Source of the DNA: Cytospora piceicola
Taxonomy: Eukaryota; Ascomycota; Sordariomycetes; Diaporthales; Cytosporaceae
Length of the DNA: 64,000 nucleotides
Direction of reading: 5' to 3'
Assembly: GCA_023375675.1 (NCBI GenBank)
Contig: JALQBC010000012.1
Span: 310,001 to 374,000 of the forward strand
Position numbers and translations under genes: made by a program. The number at the start of each line of letters is the position of its first letter. Within the stretch, counting starts at the first letter, position 1. Positions 24,533-35,508 of the stretch are shown here, in pieces. The notes under the pieces were generated by a model. It searched no databases, was not told where the DNA came from, and saw only the letters and a list, made by a program, of their open reading frames with translations.

Positions 24533-25637
24533 CTATCGGCCCAATCTGAACTGGGCGTTCGCATATTTGCACAAGCCGCTGTAGAAGACCTGGTATCCGA
24601 CGCTCTCGTTATCTGGTACGTAGAATACTTCGGTGAGGTGGAGGTGCCATGGTGGGTATCCCTGGAAGTCGACATACGGCCCGAAGACGATAAGCAGGTC
24701 GGACTCCTCCATGACACTCTCCTTGAGCTCCACATCGACAAGCCGCTGCTCAATATCAGCAGGAGCGATCTTATGCTTCTGGGCCATCTCAGTGAGCGTC
24801 TTGGTCAGGTCCACCATCGAGTCGCGACCATCCTCGGCACAAACCAGTCTGACGGTAACGTGGCCCGGTATTCCAACCATATCCACGGTCTGTGGGTTTG
24901 GAGCCGATTCAATTGACTGGGCGTGAGGCGCACACAGGGTGAGTGTGGGATGTTGGTCGCCAAAGTAAGATTTGAGGTTCTGAGAGATGGCTCGGTGGGT
25001 CTCGGGCAGGTACTGCTTGAGAAGGCCTGAGAAAGGTTGTTAGCGGCGTAATTCCGTAGAGAGCAGGGCATGCTTACCAGTCTTCTCGTAGATGTTCAAC
25101 ACGGGTATACCGGCACTTGCGCACCACGCCGATACTTCCGCCACCTCGTTCACCAGACGCTCCAACTCGGCACCGCCTTTCCCGTCATCTTCCACCTTCA
25201 GTATGACGCTCAGTATCTTGGGGATTTTGTTCAGCCGTTTCACGTCTTTCTGTATCATGGCCGGGTCGCGGTGGTGGTAAAAGAAGATGGAGTATATGCG
25301 GTCGCGGACGGCATGGTAGGCTTGACGTGTGCGAATGTAGACGGAAAATATTGTATGGATGATGGTGAAGACCAGCAGATGAAGTTGTGTCTTGAGGAAC
25401 TTTCTAATTCCAAAGGTGATTCGTCGAGTCCGAGCACGCTCTTCTTCGCGTTCTTCGTCTTCTTTCGTGGGCGGAAGGTATGGCTTCGTGATTGAATTAG
25501 CCAGACGTCATCAGCCAACAGCATCGAAAGGGGAGTGCTACCTTCAAAAGCTTTATTCTCTCCTCTGGCGTCAGAAGCTTTCCACCGGCCTTCTCATTGC
25601 GCCGGTAGACTTGCGTGTCACTTTGTCTGGCAGGCAT
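24533..25637 (-). CDS. nus1: Nus1/NgBR subunit of cis-prenyltransferase (dehydrodolichyl diphosphate synthase complex)
   Basis: Partner subunit of the Rer2-type cis-prenyltransferase that makes dolichol for protein glycosylation at the ER. Three exons, 25637-25542, 25483-25078 and 25026-24533, give 331 residues. After an acidic/basic N-terminal part, a membrane segment lies at about residues 61-83 (LHLLVFTIIHTIFSVYI). Next comes the family stretch QAYHAVRDR...FFYHHRDPAMIQKDVKRL and then SVILK. The C-terminal half ends in DLLIVFGPY, GYPPWHLHLTEVFYV and finally FRLGR, which contains the RxG motif needed for activity in the complex. Intron 1 has an unusual donor (GTAGCA) and AAG acceptor; intron 2 is canonical (GTAAGC, CGCTAACA, CAG). 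It is divergent from SEC10. The call is firm; exon 1 is inferred from reading frame and splice signals. Confidence 0.9.
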
Positions 25638-26277
25638 TTTTGCGACCTGCTGCTATGCTTAGTGACGATAGCTTTGCGGAGAATGAAGAGAAACCACAGC
25701 CAGTTCAAGAAGGCAATGGGAACAATGAATTAACTCTGATAAAAGAGAAGCATGCGAAAATGCATACACAACATGAAATACCAGTCGTGAGTTCGTTCAG
25801 CAGGGTCGTCAAATGAGCGGCATAGTGCAGTGCAGACAGTGTTGTCGTAGTCCAGCCTGGGTAAATTCAATTCCCGTCGGCAACAGGAGCTGCCCAGGTG
25901 CTTTCAGCTTCCAGATGTTCCAAGGTTGTTCTTCAGCCACATTTTTAGTGGCTGGATGGACCGCCGGGCACGATACAGGCATCTAGCTTATGTACAAAGG
26001 TACATGTACAGATCCTTGGTGGGGTTTCCTTGTCACTGCAGGGGCCTGGACTCCCTTCCGCCCCAAGAACATCAGGCGGAACGGCCTCGGACTCAAAGAC
26101 ACAACCCAACAACTAAGACGATTGACTGCCTGGCCTCAATCACGTAAGAGTACACCAAAGCCGACAACGAAAAACCAACATAAGCGACTCCTTGGACCTA
26201 GACGAAGTGTGGGATCTTAATGGTTCAACCGTAACGCCCTCACGAGAACCGATGTGCCCCCGGGGCCGGCAGCATTG
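25638..26277. promoter_or_regulatory. Divergent intergenic region between nus1 and sec10
   Basis: 640 bp between the two start codons must hold both promoters and leaders. A possible leader donor (CACGTAAGAG at 26139-26148) may mark a 5' UTR intron of sec10. No defined motif was recognised. Confidence 0.45.
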
Positions 26278-28848
26278 ATGGCACGTCACGAGTCTATGAC
26301 CGGCTCGAGGGCATTGTTTCCCCAGGGACCCAGCTTCTCGGAGCAGGATTTCTCGACCAAGGATTTCATTGTACGGGACTTTATCGACGAGTTGGCCGAG
26401 AGCGCCATCCCAGCGAACCGTCGGTCTGCTCCAGCGACTCAACAGGCGTTCGACCCAAAACCCCTGATTAGAACGTTCGAGAATGCGCTATCGCAATTAA
26501 GCTCGCTCACGGAGAAGCTACAGGAGGAGGAATCCAGTCTACAGAATGATGTGCGGCGGGCGGAGATACAACATGACGGAACCTTGGACTCCCTCGGCCG
26601 AAAGCTGGACGAGTCTATGGCACAATTCGAAGCGCTTGATTCGACACTCAATGGTTCAAACAGTATAAACGGTTATGATAAGAGCACTCGAGATGATACG
26701 GGGGGTTATATCGCAGTCCAGATTGGTGAGAGGCTAGAAGAGCTGGACAAGAAGCGCAGGAGGGCGCTGGACGCCAACTTCTTAATACAATGCTGGAACG
26801 AGGTTTCCGAATCAGGCCAGCTGGGCTCTCTGGAGGAAATGAAGAGGGTCGGCGGTGCCGAGAACAAGGTTCGATGTGCCAATATCGCGCGACAGCTCAT
26901 GCGCATTAGCCAAAGGCTAGATGCAACGTCCTGGGGCCAGACGAACGGATACAAACGCAACGGATTGACAAACGGCACCACCGCGGTCAACAGGAAGCAC
27001 AACACTCGAGAGGTGCTGGAGAAATTCTGCGAAGTCCTAGAGCAGGATCTCCTCGAGCAGTTCAACAGGAGTTACCGAGCCCAGAACTTCCCCGACATGA
27101 TGCAGTGTGCCAAAGTTCTCTTCGATTTCAACGGCGGCTCCAGTGTTGTGGCTACCTTTGTGAACCAGCACGACTTCTTCATCAATAGAAACCAGCTCCT
27201 GGCAGATGAAGTGACCGGTGACGATGAAGCCTGGGAATCACTTGCCGACCCCGATGGGGAGCCGCCGGGTGTGGAGCAGAGTCTACAGTCTCTGGTTGAT
27301 GAGGTCAGGGTCATCATGCAAGAAGAGTCCTTCATCATCAAGCAAGCCTTCCCATCCGCAGAAACGGTTCTGATAAAATTCATCCAACGAGTCTTCCAGC
27401 AATCGATACAGCAGCGGCTAGAGAAGGTACTAGAAAAGGCAGATTCCGTGTCCTCCTTGGCTTTCTTACGGACATTACATGCGGCGAGGGCGTATATCGG
27501 TCAACTGACTGAAGACCTAAAATCCCATGGGCTCATTGATCACCCGGAGCCTTGCTCTGCGCAAATATCACAAACATTGGATCAGCAGATTGAGGAGCTA
27601 TTCGTCCCGTACCTCGTGGGGAACTCATATATCGAAAGGGAACGAAAGAATCTGGAGGAATTGTATGGCTCCTTGCTCTTCAAGTACACCATTTTCCACT
27701 CTAGGCGCAAGAAAGCACCGAGTGGCTTTATGGCGGCCATTGCCCAGCAAGGCTCACAACTGCTGGCATCAGCTAAGGATGCTTACCTGGAGCGTCTTGA
27801 ATCATCTGACCTCACAGCCACTCAGAAGGCGATGATGTTGCGAGTCGCTGGTGTTAAGGACAACAGCGAGAACAAGAACGAAATTGAAGTAACTGAGGAA
27901 GACGGTGCGATCAGCGTCCAGGTGGCTCAGAGAATGATGAAGTGGCTTGCAGAGAGTGTTCGAAGAACTCTTGAGCTTGGCTCTCCCACCGATACTGCAA
28001 AGGACGTTAACAGTCTCCTGAACCTGCTGTTAATCAGCATGGCCCAGGTCTATGTCGAGACAGCGCTCGATGCAGCCCTTGACGCGTCTTCATCGCAAGA
28101 AAACTCGAAGGTCGAGCCAGATGTCTCGTATCTGCCGTCTCTTCGACCGGCGGTCATGATCGCCAATATCATGTCACGCTTTATCCAAACCGTCATGATC
28201 AGGCTTGCTGAGGGCAATGCGACCGTGCGTCGAAGCATGGAGGCGCAGGCGAAAATGGCCATGGAGTCGATCGAGAAGAAGACGAACAACGTTATCAAGA
28301 GCTCCGTGGATGTGGTGGTCAACTGGGTGTCCAGGTCGCTAACAACACAGCGCAAGACGGACTTTCGCCCAAAAGACACAGAGCTCGAGATCATAGCAGA
28401 GCTATTGCAGACACCCACCTGCCAGGCAATCTGCAGTTTTTTGAAGCGTGTATGGATTTTCTCGACCCAGGCCATCGACGGTCACAACCTGGAGGTCTTT
28501 AGCAGCGAGCTCGCGCTGGCAGTCCACCACCTCCTCTTCGAGCACTTCAAGAGGTTCTCCGTCAACGCGACTGGTGGGCTGATGGTGACTAAGGACATCA
28601 ACAAGTACATCTCGACATTGAAGGAGTGGCGTGTCACAAGGGAGGTTGAAGGCGTCTTGGACTTCCTCCCAGAGATTGGATATCTGTTCATTATCGGGCC
28701 TGAGGCTCTGAGGGAGAAGAGCCGGAACCTTGCATCGGGACCAACAGCGGCAGGGAAGAAGTTGACGAAGGCGGACTTCCAAGCTTTTGTACAGAAGAGG
28801 GAGGACTCGAGCACTGTAGGTATCCAGGGTGTTCTTAATGGGTTGTAA
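26278..28848 (+). CDS. sec10: Exocyst complex component Sec10
   Basis: Subunit of the octameric exocyst that tethers secretory vesicles to the plasma membrane at growing tips. A single exon from the ATG at 26278 gives 856 residues, close to fungal Sec10. The open frame extends 24 bp further 5' without another ATG. Family features include FSTKDFIVRDFIDELAES near the start, a coiled-coil region (roughly residues 60-180, rich in Leu/Glu/Lys), REVLEKFCEVLEQDLLEQFN, then CAKVLFDFNGGSSVVATFVN with QHDFFI. Helical repeats run to the C-terminus (FSVNATGGLMVTKDINKY, FLPEIGYLFIIGPEAL). No membrane segment or signal peptide is seen, as expected for a peripheral cytosolic complex. Confidence 0.93.
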   Translation: MARHESMTGSRALFPQGPSFSEQDFSTKDFIVRDFIDELAESAIPANRRSAPATQQAFDPKPLIRTFENALSQLSSLTEKLQEEESSLQNDVRRAEIQHDGTLDSLGRKLDESMAQFEALDSTLNGSNSINGYDKSTRDDTGGYIAVQIGERLEELDKKRRRALDANFLIQCWNEVSESGQLGSLEEMKRVGGAENKVRCANIARQLMRISQRLDATSWGQTNGYKRNGLTNGTTAVNRKHNTREVLEKFCEVLEQDLLEQFNRSYRAQNFPDMMQCAKVLFDFNGGSSVVATFVNQHDFFINRNQLLADEVTGDDEAWESLADPDGEPPGVEQSLQSLVDEVRVIMQEESFIIKQAFPSAETVLIKFIQRVFQQSIQQRLEKVLEKADSVSSLAFLRTLHAARAYIGQLTEDLKSHGLIDHPEPCSAQISQTLDQQIEELFVPYLVGNSYIERERKNLEELYGSLLFKYTIFHSRRKKAPSGFMAAIAQQGSQLLASAKDAYLERLESSDLTATQKAMMLRVAGVKDNSENKNEIEVTEEDGAISVQVAQRMMKWLAESVRRTLELGSPTDTAKDVNSLLNLLLISMAQVYVETALDAALDASSSQENSKVEPDVSYLPSLRPAVMIANIMSRFIQTVMIRLAEGNATVRRSMEAQAKMAMESIEKKTNNVIKSSVDVVVNWVSRSLTTQRKTDFRPKDTELEIIAELLQTPTCQAICSFLKRVWIFSTQAIDGHNLEVFSSELALAVHHLLFEHFKRFSVNATGGLMVTKDINKYISTLKEWRVTREVEGVLDFLPEIGYLFIIGPEALREKSRNLASGPTAAGKKLTKADFQAFVQKREDSSTVGIQGVLNGL

Positions 28849-29687
28849 TCGTTTGGGAGCCAGCAAACAACAATCTCTCGTAAGGTACACGGGATCCAAA
28901 GGGTAGCGACTTGAAATGATACCATGAATAATCTGTGTCAAGCAAGGTGTGACGTGGCGACAGGTCAAAAAGCTAATACATAATCTTATATTGTAATTCT
29001 GTCTTCTTTGCCCAGCGGCTTCAGCATGTAAATCACTAGACTGACAGTTATTAAACCCTGGGCACATAGTGAAGGGTAGTCTGCCAGGGAGAACGCCTTG
29101 TTGCTATCTGTTGGGAAGACTTTTCTTGAAATAGCACTGCCCATTCCGAAGGCTTGCACAGTCAAGGTTGGATCTTGGTGTCTGTTCTTTTGTAAGATAT
29201 CGGGTGTCGTGTTGGTTGGGGGATCTGGCCTCCCTCTCCATTCCTTTTGCAGCAGGGGCGCAGTTGATTTGCACAGCGGCAACACAACCAATACAGCACA
29301 AGGCCCAAATGTGGCTACAGACCACAAAGCCAACCCTAAGGCAAACAGCTCTATGCATATCATATGATGATTGATGTGATTTCCGCAACTGGTAGTATTA
29401 CAGATCGAGTTCCTTGGTTATACAGCTGGGTTAAACTTAGCACAATAGGCAAACATCCCTCCCTTGTACACACATTCACGTGGTTCACCTCCTTCCTGAC
29501 ACTACCAGATCGAAGCTCGAGCCTCCAAGTCCAGGCCAATTATATAATTCGACACACCTGGCACGTGGATAAGCTTCACTGTTTGCTACGCTTCCAAATT
29601 TGTTTCCTGACTTCCAAAGTTGTCCTTCGCGTAGCGGCCTTCGCATCGAGGCCATACGTCCTTCTAAGCATCAGCAACCTCATCGAA
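28849..29687. other. Intergenic region, 3' end of sec10 and 5' region of the Cys-module membrane protein
   Basis: 839 bp. The frame of the downstream gene stays open back to 29364, but that extension has no signal peptide or recognisable motif and is more likely 5' untranslated leader. Nothing else was recognised. Confidence 0.5.
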
Positions 29688-31004
29688 ATGTCAAATCCAA
29701 TCGACACTCTCGGACTCTATTGTCCAAACGGCGGCGACTTCTACGTCTGCCAAGACAGCGAGATCCAGTTCCTTGGATGCTGCCAAACAGACCCATGCGA
29801 AGACGGCTCGGGCAGCTGTCCCCAAAGCGAGCTGAGGTACTCGAGCTTCGACACGGGTAAGTATGAGAACATCAGCACTCAATCCTGCTCTGCAAAAGGT
29901 TCTTGGTATACTTGTTCTGGCTTGGACACGCCTTTCCTGGGCTGCTGCTCGAGCGATGCTTGCGACGATGACGATGGCTGTCCAACCAAGAACCTGGTAG
30001 CAGCAAGACTGTCGAGCAACACAGACAGTGCAGCCATTTTCGAGACGACGACAGCACCGACTTTGACTTTGACTTCGACTTCGACTTCACCGACCTCACT
30101 GACCTCACCGACCTCACCGACCCCACCGACCTCATCAACCTCATCGACCTCATCGACCTCATCGACCTCATCAACCTCATCAACCTCCTCAACCTCATCA
30201 AAAGCGACTTCAACAACCAGTGGTTCAAGTGTGAGCTCGGTGTTGACTCCTTCGACGACCAGCTCAAGCTTCATATCGTTACCTACCAATAAACCCGCAA
30301 CTGGGAGTGAAAGCACCTCACCCGGTCTATCGAATGGAGCTATAGCTGGCATCAGTGTAGCTGGTACATTGGGCCTTGTTCTTTTGCTTGCGGTGCTGTT
30401 GTTCTTTGGTAGACGGAGATGGAAGGAGAGAAAAGGGGTTGTGGTGAAAGGATCCGATCCACCTACCCCGGGTGCCTTGATGAGCAATCCAACCAGCTCC
30501 TACCTTCACGATGGTAAGCCCATCATCGCATTGCCGCCGCATCAAGGTCACGGACTCCCAGATGCTAACAAGAACTGCTTAGATCCTGATCGCGTCCTAC
30601 ACGCTCCGCCGCCCTTCGAAGTTCCGACAAACAGCCCAAGCCGAGTCCTAGCTGTTGTCAACAAGACACCGACACGAGTCAACTCTGTGGGATCTTGGTT
30701 CTCGAACAGCAGGCAGGCCTCGGTGAGCTCGGCGAGCAGCAGCAACCCAACCAAGCTGGCACGATCGTCGGCACCAAACAGCTGGCAGGAGCGAGCCATA
30801 TCACCAGCGTCACCCCGGGGAGACATTGAGCAGCAACAGTGGGAGCCCTTCATCCCCTATTCGCAAACCTTAGGAACGGTGGCGGAGCTCGAGGGAACGG
30901 CTGTTAGCAGGCCACCTTCTGAGCTTCCGGGAGATACACAGCCACACCATCCATCGAAATACCGGCCATATAGACCGTCAGTGGGGAGTGTTCGGGATGT
31001 TTGA
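29688..31004 (+). CDS. One-pass membrane protein with two Cys-rich FLGCC modules and Ser/Thr stalk
   Basis: Function unknown. A single exon from ATG 29688 gives 438 residues. Two similar Cys modules lie at about residues 10-45 (YCPNGGDFYVC, FLGCCQTDPC, CPQSEL) and 67-102 (CSAKGSWYTC, FLGCCSSDAC, CPTKNL). A Ser/Thr/Pro stalk follows (about 120-215) with a low-complexity Ser-Thr-Ser stretch encoded by a TCATCGACC-type repeat. A single membrane segment lies at about 217-240 (GISVAGTLGLVLLLAVLLFF), followed by RRRWKERKG and a 190-residue disordered cytoplasmic tail. The plan resembles a cell-surface sensor with glycosylated stalk. There is no signal peptide at this start, so the N-terminus would have to be exported by the membrane segment itself, or the start is further upstream. 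Confidence 0.75.
   Translation: MSNPIDTLGLYCPNGGDFYVCQDSEIQFLGCCQTDPCEDGSGSCPQSELRYSSFDTGKYENISTQSCSAKGSWYTCSGLDTPFLGCCSSDACDDDDGCPTKNLVAARLSSNTDSAAIFETTTAPTLTLTSTSTSPTSLTSPTSPTPPTSSTSSTSSTSSTSSTSSTSSTSSKATSTTSGSSVSSVLTPSTTSSSFISLPTNKPATGSESTSPGLSNGAIAGISVAGTLGLVLLLAVLLFFGRRRWKERKGVVVKGSDPPTPGALMSNPTSSYLHDGKPIIALPPHQGHGLPDANKNCLDPDRVLHAPPPFEVPTNSPSRVLAVVNKTPTRVNSVGSWFSNSRQASVSSASSSNPTKLARSSAPNSWQERAISPASPRGDIEQQQWEPFIPYSQTLGTVAELEGTAVSRPPSELPGDTQPHHPSKYRPYRPSVGSVRDV
30055..30205 (+). repeat. Coding low-complexity TCN/ACN repeat (Ser/Thr stalk)
   Basis: Tandem TCGACC/TCAACC/TCACCG units encode the Ser-Thr-rich stalk of the preceding membrane protein. Such tracts change length readily between strains. 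Confidence 0.8.
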
Positions 31005-31871
31005 GGATACTCGCAGGCTGAGTCTGGAAATACCTTGGGACATTTCATGTGAGAGCACTTGTGATGAGAAGTCAACCAAAACATTGGGACTGTGGAGGCA
31101 CATAGATATGAAGATGAGGAAGCCAAATCTTATTCATACAACGGATGTTCTAAGAAATGTGACCATATTGCCCATGATGTTCTAAGGGATTCGGATATCG
31201 CTGCTTTTGGGAGAGATTCAGGGGAAGATTTGCCAGTCCCACGTTTATCATGGTACGGTGATTGACCGTACAGCCGTACAGTGGATGTTCGTATAGCCAG
31301 AGGCACGGCGCTGAAACACATGGAATTACGAGAGCAGCGGATTGATGAGACGTGTGACGTAAGTATACAGTAGGCTGAGGCTCTGGACTCTCCCCGAAGA
31401 TTCTGTTTTGCCTGCTTGCCGAATTAGGGTCCACCATGGTTCGCTAAGGGTGCCGAGGGGCTATAGCTTATCGGCGGGCGGGTATCAGCACCGACCCTTC
31501 CGCTAGTGGTATCGTATCTTAATCTGTAAAGCAAGCTGCCCTTCTTGACACGTTGAAAGATTGTCGATGCGAAGCTGAGAAATACTTTCCTTCATTCAAC
31601 AACCATTTCCTTCATTTTTCTTTTTCTAGAGAGAGAGAGAGAGGCTAGAAGGTTTCATTCTTTTCCGATTCAAGTCCCCCAGTTCCCCTTCGTCCCTGGT
31701 GAAGGTGTCGAACATTGCTGGACCAGCTTCATCAATCGCCACGCGCCTGACCTCGATAACGGTTCCTGGCGCATAGAACCCTCAAGAAGCTTTGACGACT
31801 TCTCTTCCCACATACCTACAGACCGCGCTCTCTTTCCTTCCGCAGGGGATTTCACGACCCCACCACGAAAG
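31005..31871. other. Intergenic region and 5' leader of the SERCA gene
   Basis: 867 bp. A pyrimidine-rich stretch and a short GA repeat (31628-31643) lie about 230 bp upstream of the SERCA start. No other gene was seen. Confidence 0.5.
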
Positions 31872-34800
31872 ATGGAGAACGCTTTCACAAAACCAACAGA
31901 CCAGGTCTTGTCGACCTTGGGAGTGCAAACTTCCACTGGTCTGACCGATGCGCAAGTCACAGAGTTGAGAAATAAGCACGGCAAGAATGGTACGTTTGCT
32001 CCTCGTCATGCTGTCGCAGAGGTCGCCACGCCTGTATACTGACATCTTGGGAAGCCATCGCTGAGGAACCTCCTACTCCTCTCTGGGAGCTCATCTTGGA
32101 GCAGTTCAAGGACCAACTTGTGTTGATACTGCTGGGCTCGGCCGCTGTCTCCTTTGTGCTAGCTCTTCTCGAAGAGGATGGTGGCTGGAGCGCATTCGTT
32201 GATCCTGCAGTTGTAAGTCCTCTTCCTTTACGCCCCATTCGCCTGTGGATTGTGGCTAACGGCGCCTTCGTCGAACATAGATCTTGACCATCCTAATCCT
32301 CAATGCCGTCGTCGGTGTCTCCCAAGAGAGCAGCGCCGAGAAAGCGATCGCTGCCCTCCAAGAATACTCGGCCAACGAGGCTAATGTAATTCGGAACAAT
32401 GGTCACCCCACGCGGGTCAAGGCGGAATATCTAGTACCTGGAGATATCATCTCCGTGCACATTGGCGACCGAATTCCTGCTGACTGCAGGCTGATTTCTA
32501 TCGAGAGCAACAGCTTCGCAGTTGATCAGGCCATTCTCACGGGCGAGAGCGAGAGTGTGAGCAAGGACTGCCACGCGGTTGTGAGCGATGAGAGGGCGGT
32601 CAAGCAGGATCAGATCAACATGCTCTTCTCCGGAACTACCGTTGTCACTGGCAGAGCGAAGGCTGTTGTGGTGCTGACTGGCGCAAACACTGCTATCGGC
32701 GATATCCACGAGAGCATCAGTGCTCAGATTTCCGAGCCTACTCCTCTGAAGCAGAAGCTGAACGACTTCGGTGACAGCCTCGCTAAGGTCATCACTGTCA
32801 TCTGCATCGCGGTCTGGCTCATCAACATCCCCAACTTCAATGATCCCAGCCACGGCACCTGGGCTAAGGGCGCAATCTACTACCTCAAGATCGCTGTCTC
32901 TCTCGGTGTTGCAGCAATTCCTGAAGGTTTGGCCGTCGTCATCACCACCTGCCTTGCTCTGGGAACCCGAAAGATGGCCGCCAAGAATGCTGTCGTCCGT
33001 AGCTTGCCTTCTGTCGAGACTCTCGGAAGCTGCAGTGTTATCTGCTCGGACAAGACGGGCACTCTGACGACCAACCAGATGAGCGTTAACAAGATTGTTT
33101 ACCTGAACGAGACCGGAACCGATCTTGAAGAGCTCGATGTTGCAGGAACTACTTTTGAGCCCCGAGGAGATATCGCCTACCAGGGCCAGATCGTTCAGGA
33201 TCTCTCCCAGAAGTCGGCTACTGTGCGCCAGATGTCCGAGGTTGCTGCGCTCTGCAATGATTCCATGTTGGCTTACGATTCTCGATCCGCCACCTTCTCC
33301 AACGTTGGTGAGCCTACCGAAGGCGCTCTCCGTACCCTGGTTGAGAAGATCGGCCCCTGTGCACCCGAGAACTGTGCGCCAGTAGACCGCCTTCACTACG
33401 CAAGCGCATCGTACGAAAAGCAATTCTCCCGCCTCGCTACATTTGAGTTCTCTCGCGACCGAAAGAGCATGTCTGTCCTTGTTCAGAACGGTGGCCAGCA
33501 GAAGCTTCTGGTCAAGGGAGCCCCCGAGTCTATCGTTGACCGATGCACCAGTGTTGTACTCGGTACGAACGGCAAGAAGGTTGAGATGAACGATAAGCTA
33601 CGAGGACTCATCTTGCGAGAGGTTACGGACTACGGAAACAAGGGCCTGCGGGTCATTGCTCTTGCAAGCCTGGACAATGTCCAGGACAACAAGCTCCTGC
33701 AATCCGCCAAGTCGACCGCTGATTACGCCAAGATCGAGCAGAACCTGACTCTGCTCGGCTTGGTTGGTATGCTCGATCCTCCTCGACCTGAGGTGCCTGC
33801 CTCCATTGCCAAGTGCAAGGAGGCTGGTATCCGTGTCATCGTCATCACTGGAGACAACCGCAACACTGCTGAAAGTATCTGCCGCCAGATTGGTGTCTTT
33901 GGACAACACGAGGATCTCGAGGGCAAGAGCTTCACTGGTCGCGAATTTGATGATCTCAGCCCTACTGAGCAGCTCGAAGCCGCCAAGAAGGCCTCCCTGT
34001 TTTCTCGTGTTGAGCCGAGCCACAAGTCTAAGCTCGTTGATCTGCTCCAGTCTCTCGGTGAAGTCGTCGCCATGACTGGTGATGGTGTGAACGATGCTCC
34101 TGCGCTGAAGAAGGCTGATATTGGTGTTGCTATGGGTTCTGGTACTGATGTTTCGAAGCTGGCATCTGATATGGTTTTGGCCGACAACAACTTCGCGACC
34201 ATTGAGGTGGCCATTGAGGAAGGCCGTTCCATCTATAACAACACCCAGCAGTTCATCCGTTACCTCATCTCGTCCAACATCGGCGAGGTTGTCTCGATCT
34301 TCCTGACCGCGGCCCTGGGCATGCCCGAGGCTCTCATCCCTGTTCAGCTTCTTTGGGTCAACCTGGTCACCGATGGCCTTCCGGCCACCGCGCTTTCTTT
34401 CAACCCACCTGATCACGATATCATGCGCCGCCAGCCCCGCAAGCGTGACGAACCCCTCATCGGTGGATGGCTCTTCATCCGCTATCTCATCATCGGCGCC
34501 TACGTCGGTGTCGCCACCGTCGCCGGGTACGCCTGGTGGTTCATGTACTACTCTGGCGGCCCACAGATTACCTTCTCGCAGCTGCGCCACTTCCACCGTT
34601 GCTCCGCTGAATTCCCAGAGATCGGCTGCCACATGTTCTCCAACGACATGGCCAAGTCTGCATCGACGATGTCGCTTTCAATCTTGGTCGTTATCGAGAT
34701 GTTCAACGCCGTGAACGCATTGTCGTCGAGCGAGTCGCTGTTGACGCTGCCGCTGTGGGAGAACATGATGCTGGTGTACGCCATTGCCCTGTCGATGGCG

Positions 34801-35061
34801 CTGCACTTTGCTTTGTTGTACATTCCCTTCTTGCAGACGCTCTTCTCGATCCTGCCGCTGAACTGGGCGGAGTGGCAGGCGGTGCTCATAATCAGCGCTC
34901 CTGTTATGTAAGTTATACTGGACTGACGCCTTTCCTTATTGGTCCCTATATGTGCTAATCATCATTACAGTCTCATCGACGAGGTCCTGAAGCTCGCCGA
35001 GAGGATGTTCTTCATGCAGAAGACGACATACGTCTCCGAGAAGGTGAAGAAGGACCAATAA
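31872..35061 (+). CDS. SERCA-type Ca2+-transporting P-type ATPase
   Basis: Pumps Ca2+ from cytosol into the endoplasmic reticulum or another secretory compartment, coupled to ATP hydrolysis. Four exons, 31872-31989, 32055-32212, 32281-34907 and 34971-35061, give 997 residues, matching animal and fungal SERCA length. Motifs in order are the actuator TGES (LTGESESV), [16 protein letters not shown] in M4, the phosphorylation site [12 protein letters not shown] (D349), KGAPES in the nucleotide domain, TGDNRNTA, and the hinge [21 protein letters not shown]. In M6, [16 protein letters not shown] is typical of the SERCA Ca2+ site. The first exon gives [17 protein letters not shown], the usual cytosolic N-terminus. 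The C-terminus (KVKKDQ) is short with no calmodulin-type extension, which separates it from PMCA pumps. Intron 1 ends in AAG; the others end in TAG and CAG. Confidence 0.95.
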
Positions 35062-35508
35062 ACTGGTGGATTAGCTCCATATCGGCATCATATAGGCATA
35101 GATGGTTTCAGCAGCCATGTACAAATAGATATCGGTTAGAGGCCTGGTAGCCAACAAAAAAGATGGCGGTTTGCGTTGATACTTAATAAAAATGCCTTTC
35201 AGTAATAAGCAAGTAATCAAGTAGAGAACGGTAGCTTCATGAGATAATGGTTTTTTCACTCTCGGGAGGGTGTTGAATCTCAATCTTCCTCGATACTTAG
35301 TAGGCATGTTTATGTCATCGTAGATGATATTTGTTTGTCTGGCTCATGGTCATATGAAGCCAGCGTTGTCGTGATGTCTATTCGTACAATGCAAAAATGT
35401 CGTTCATAGCTCCTCGTCTGCCTTTCATCCTCGAGGTAGCATCCTTGGTCGTTCTCCTCTCAGCCCGCCCATTCCCTCCGCCCAGCACCACAATCCGAGA
35501 CCGACCGC
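35062..35508. other. Convergent intergenic region, SERCA and pup3 3' ends
   Basis: 447 bp between two converging stops. It holds both 3' untranslated regions; nothing else was seen. Confidence 0.55.

Noticed and set aside
29364..29687. Upstream in-frame extension of the Cys-module protein (546-residue version)
   Set aside because: The extra 108 residues lack a signal peptide and any conserved motif; more likely untranslated leader, though not excluded.
32431..34632. 330- and 344-codon minus-strand frames inside the SERCA gene
   Set aside because: Both lie wholly antisense to a strongly conserved pump exon and arise from its codon use.
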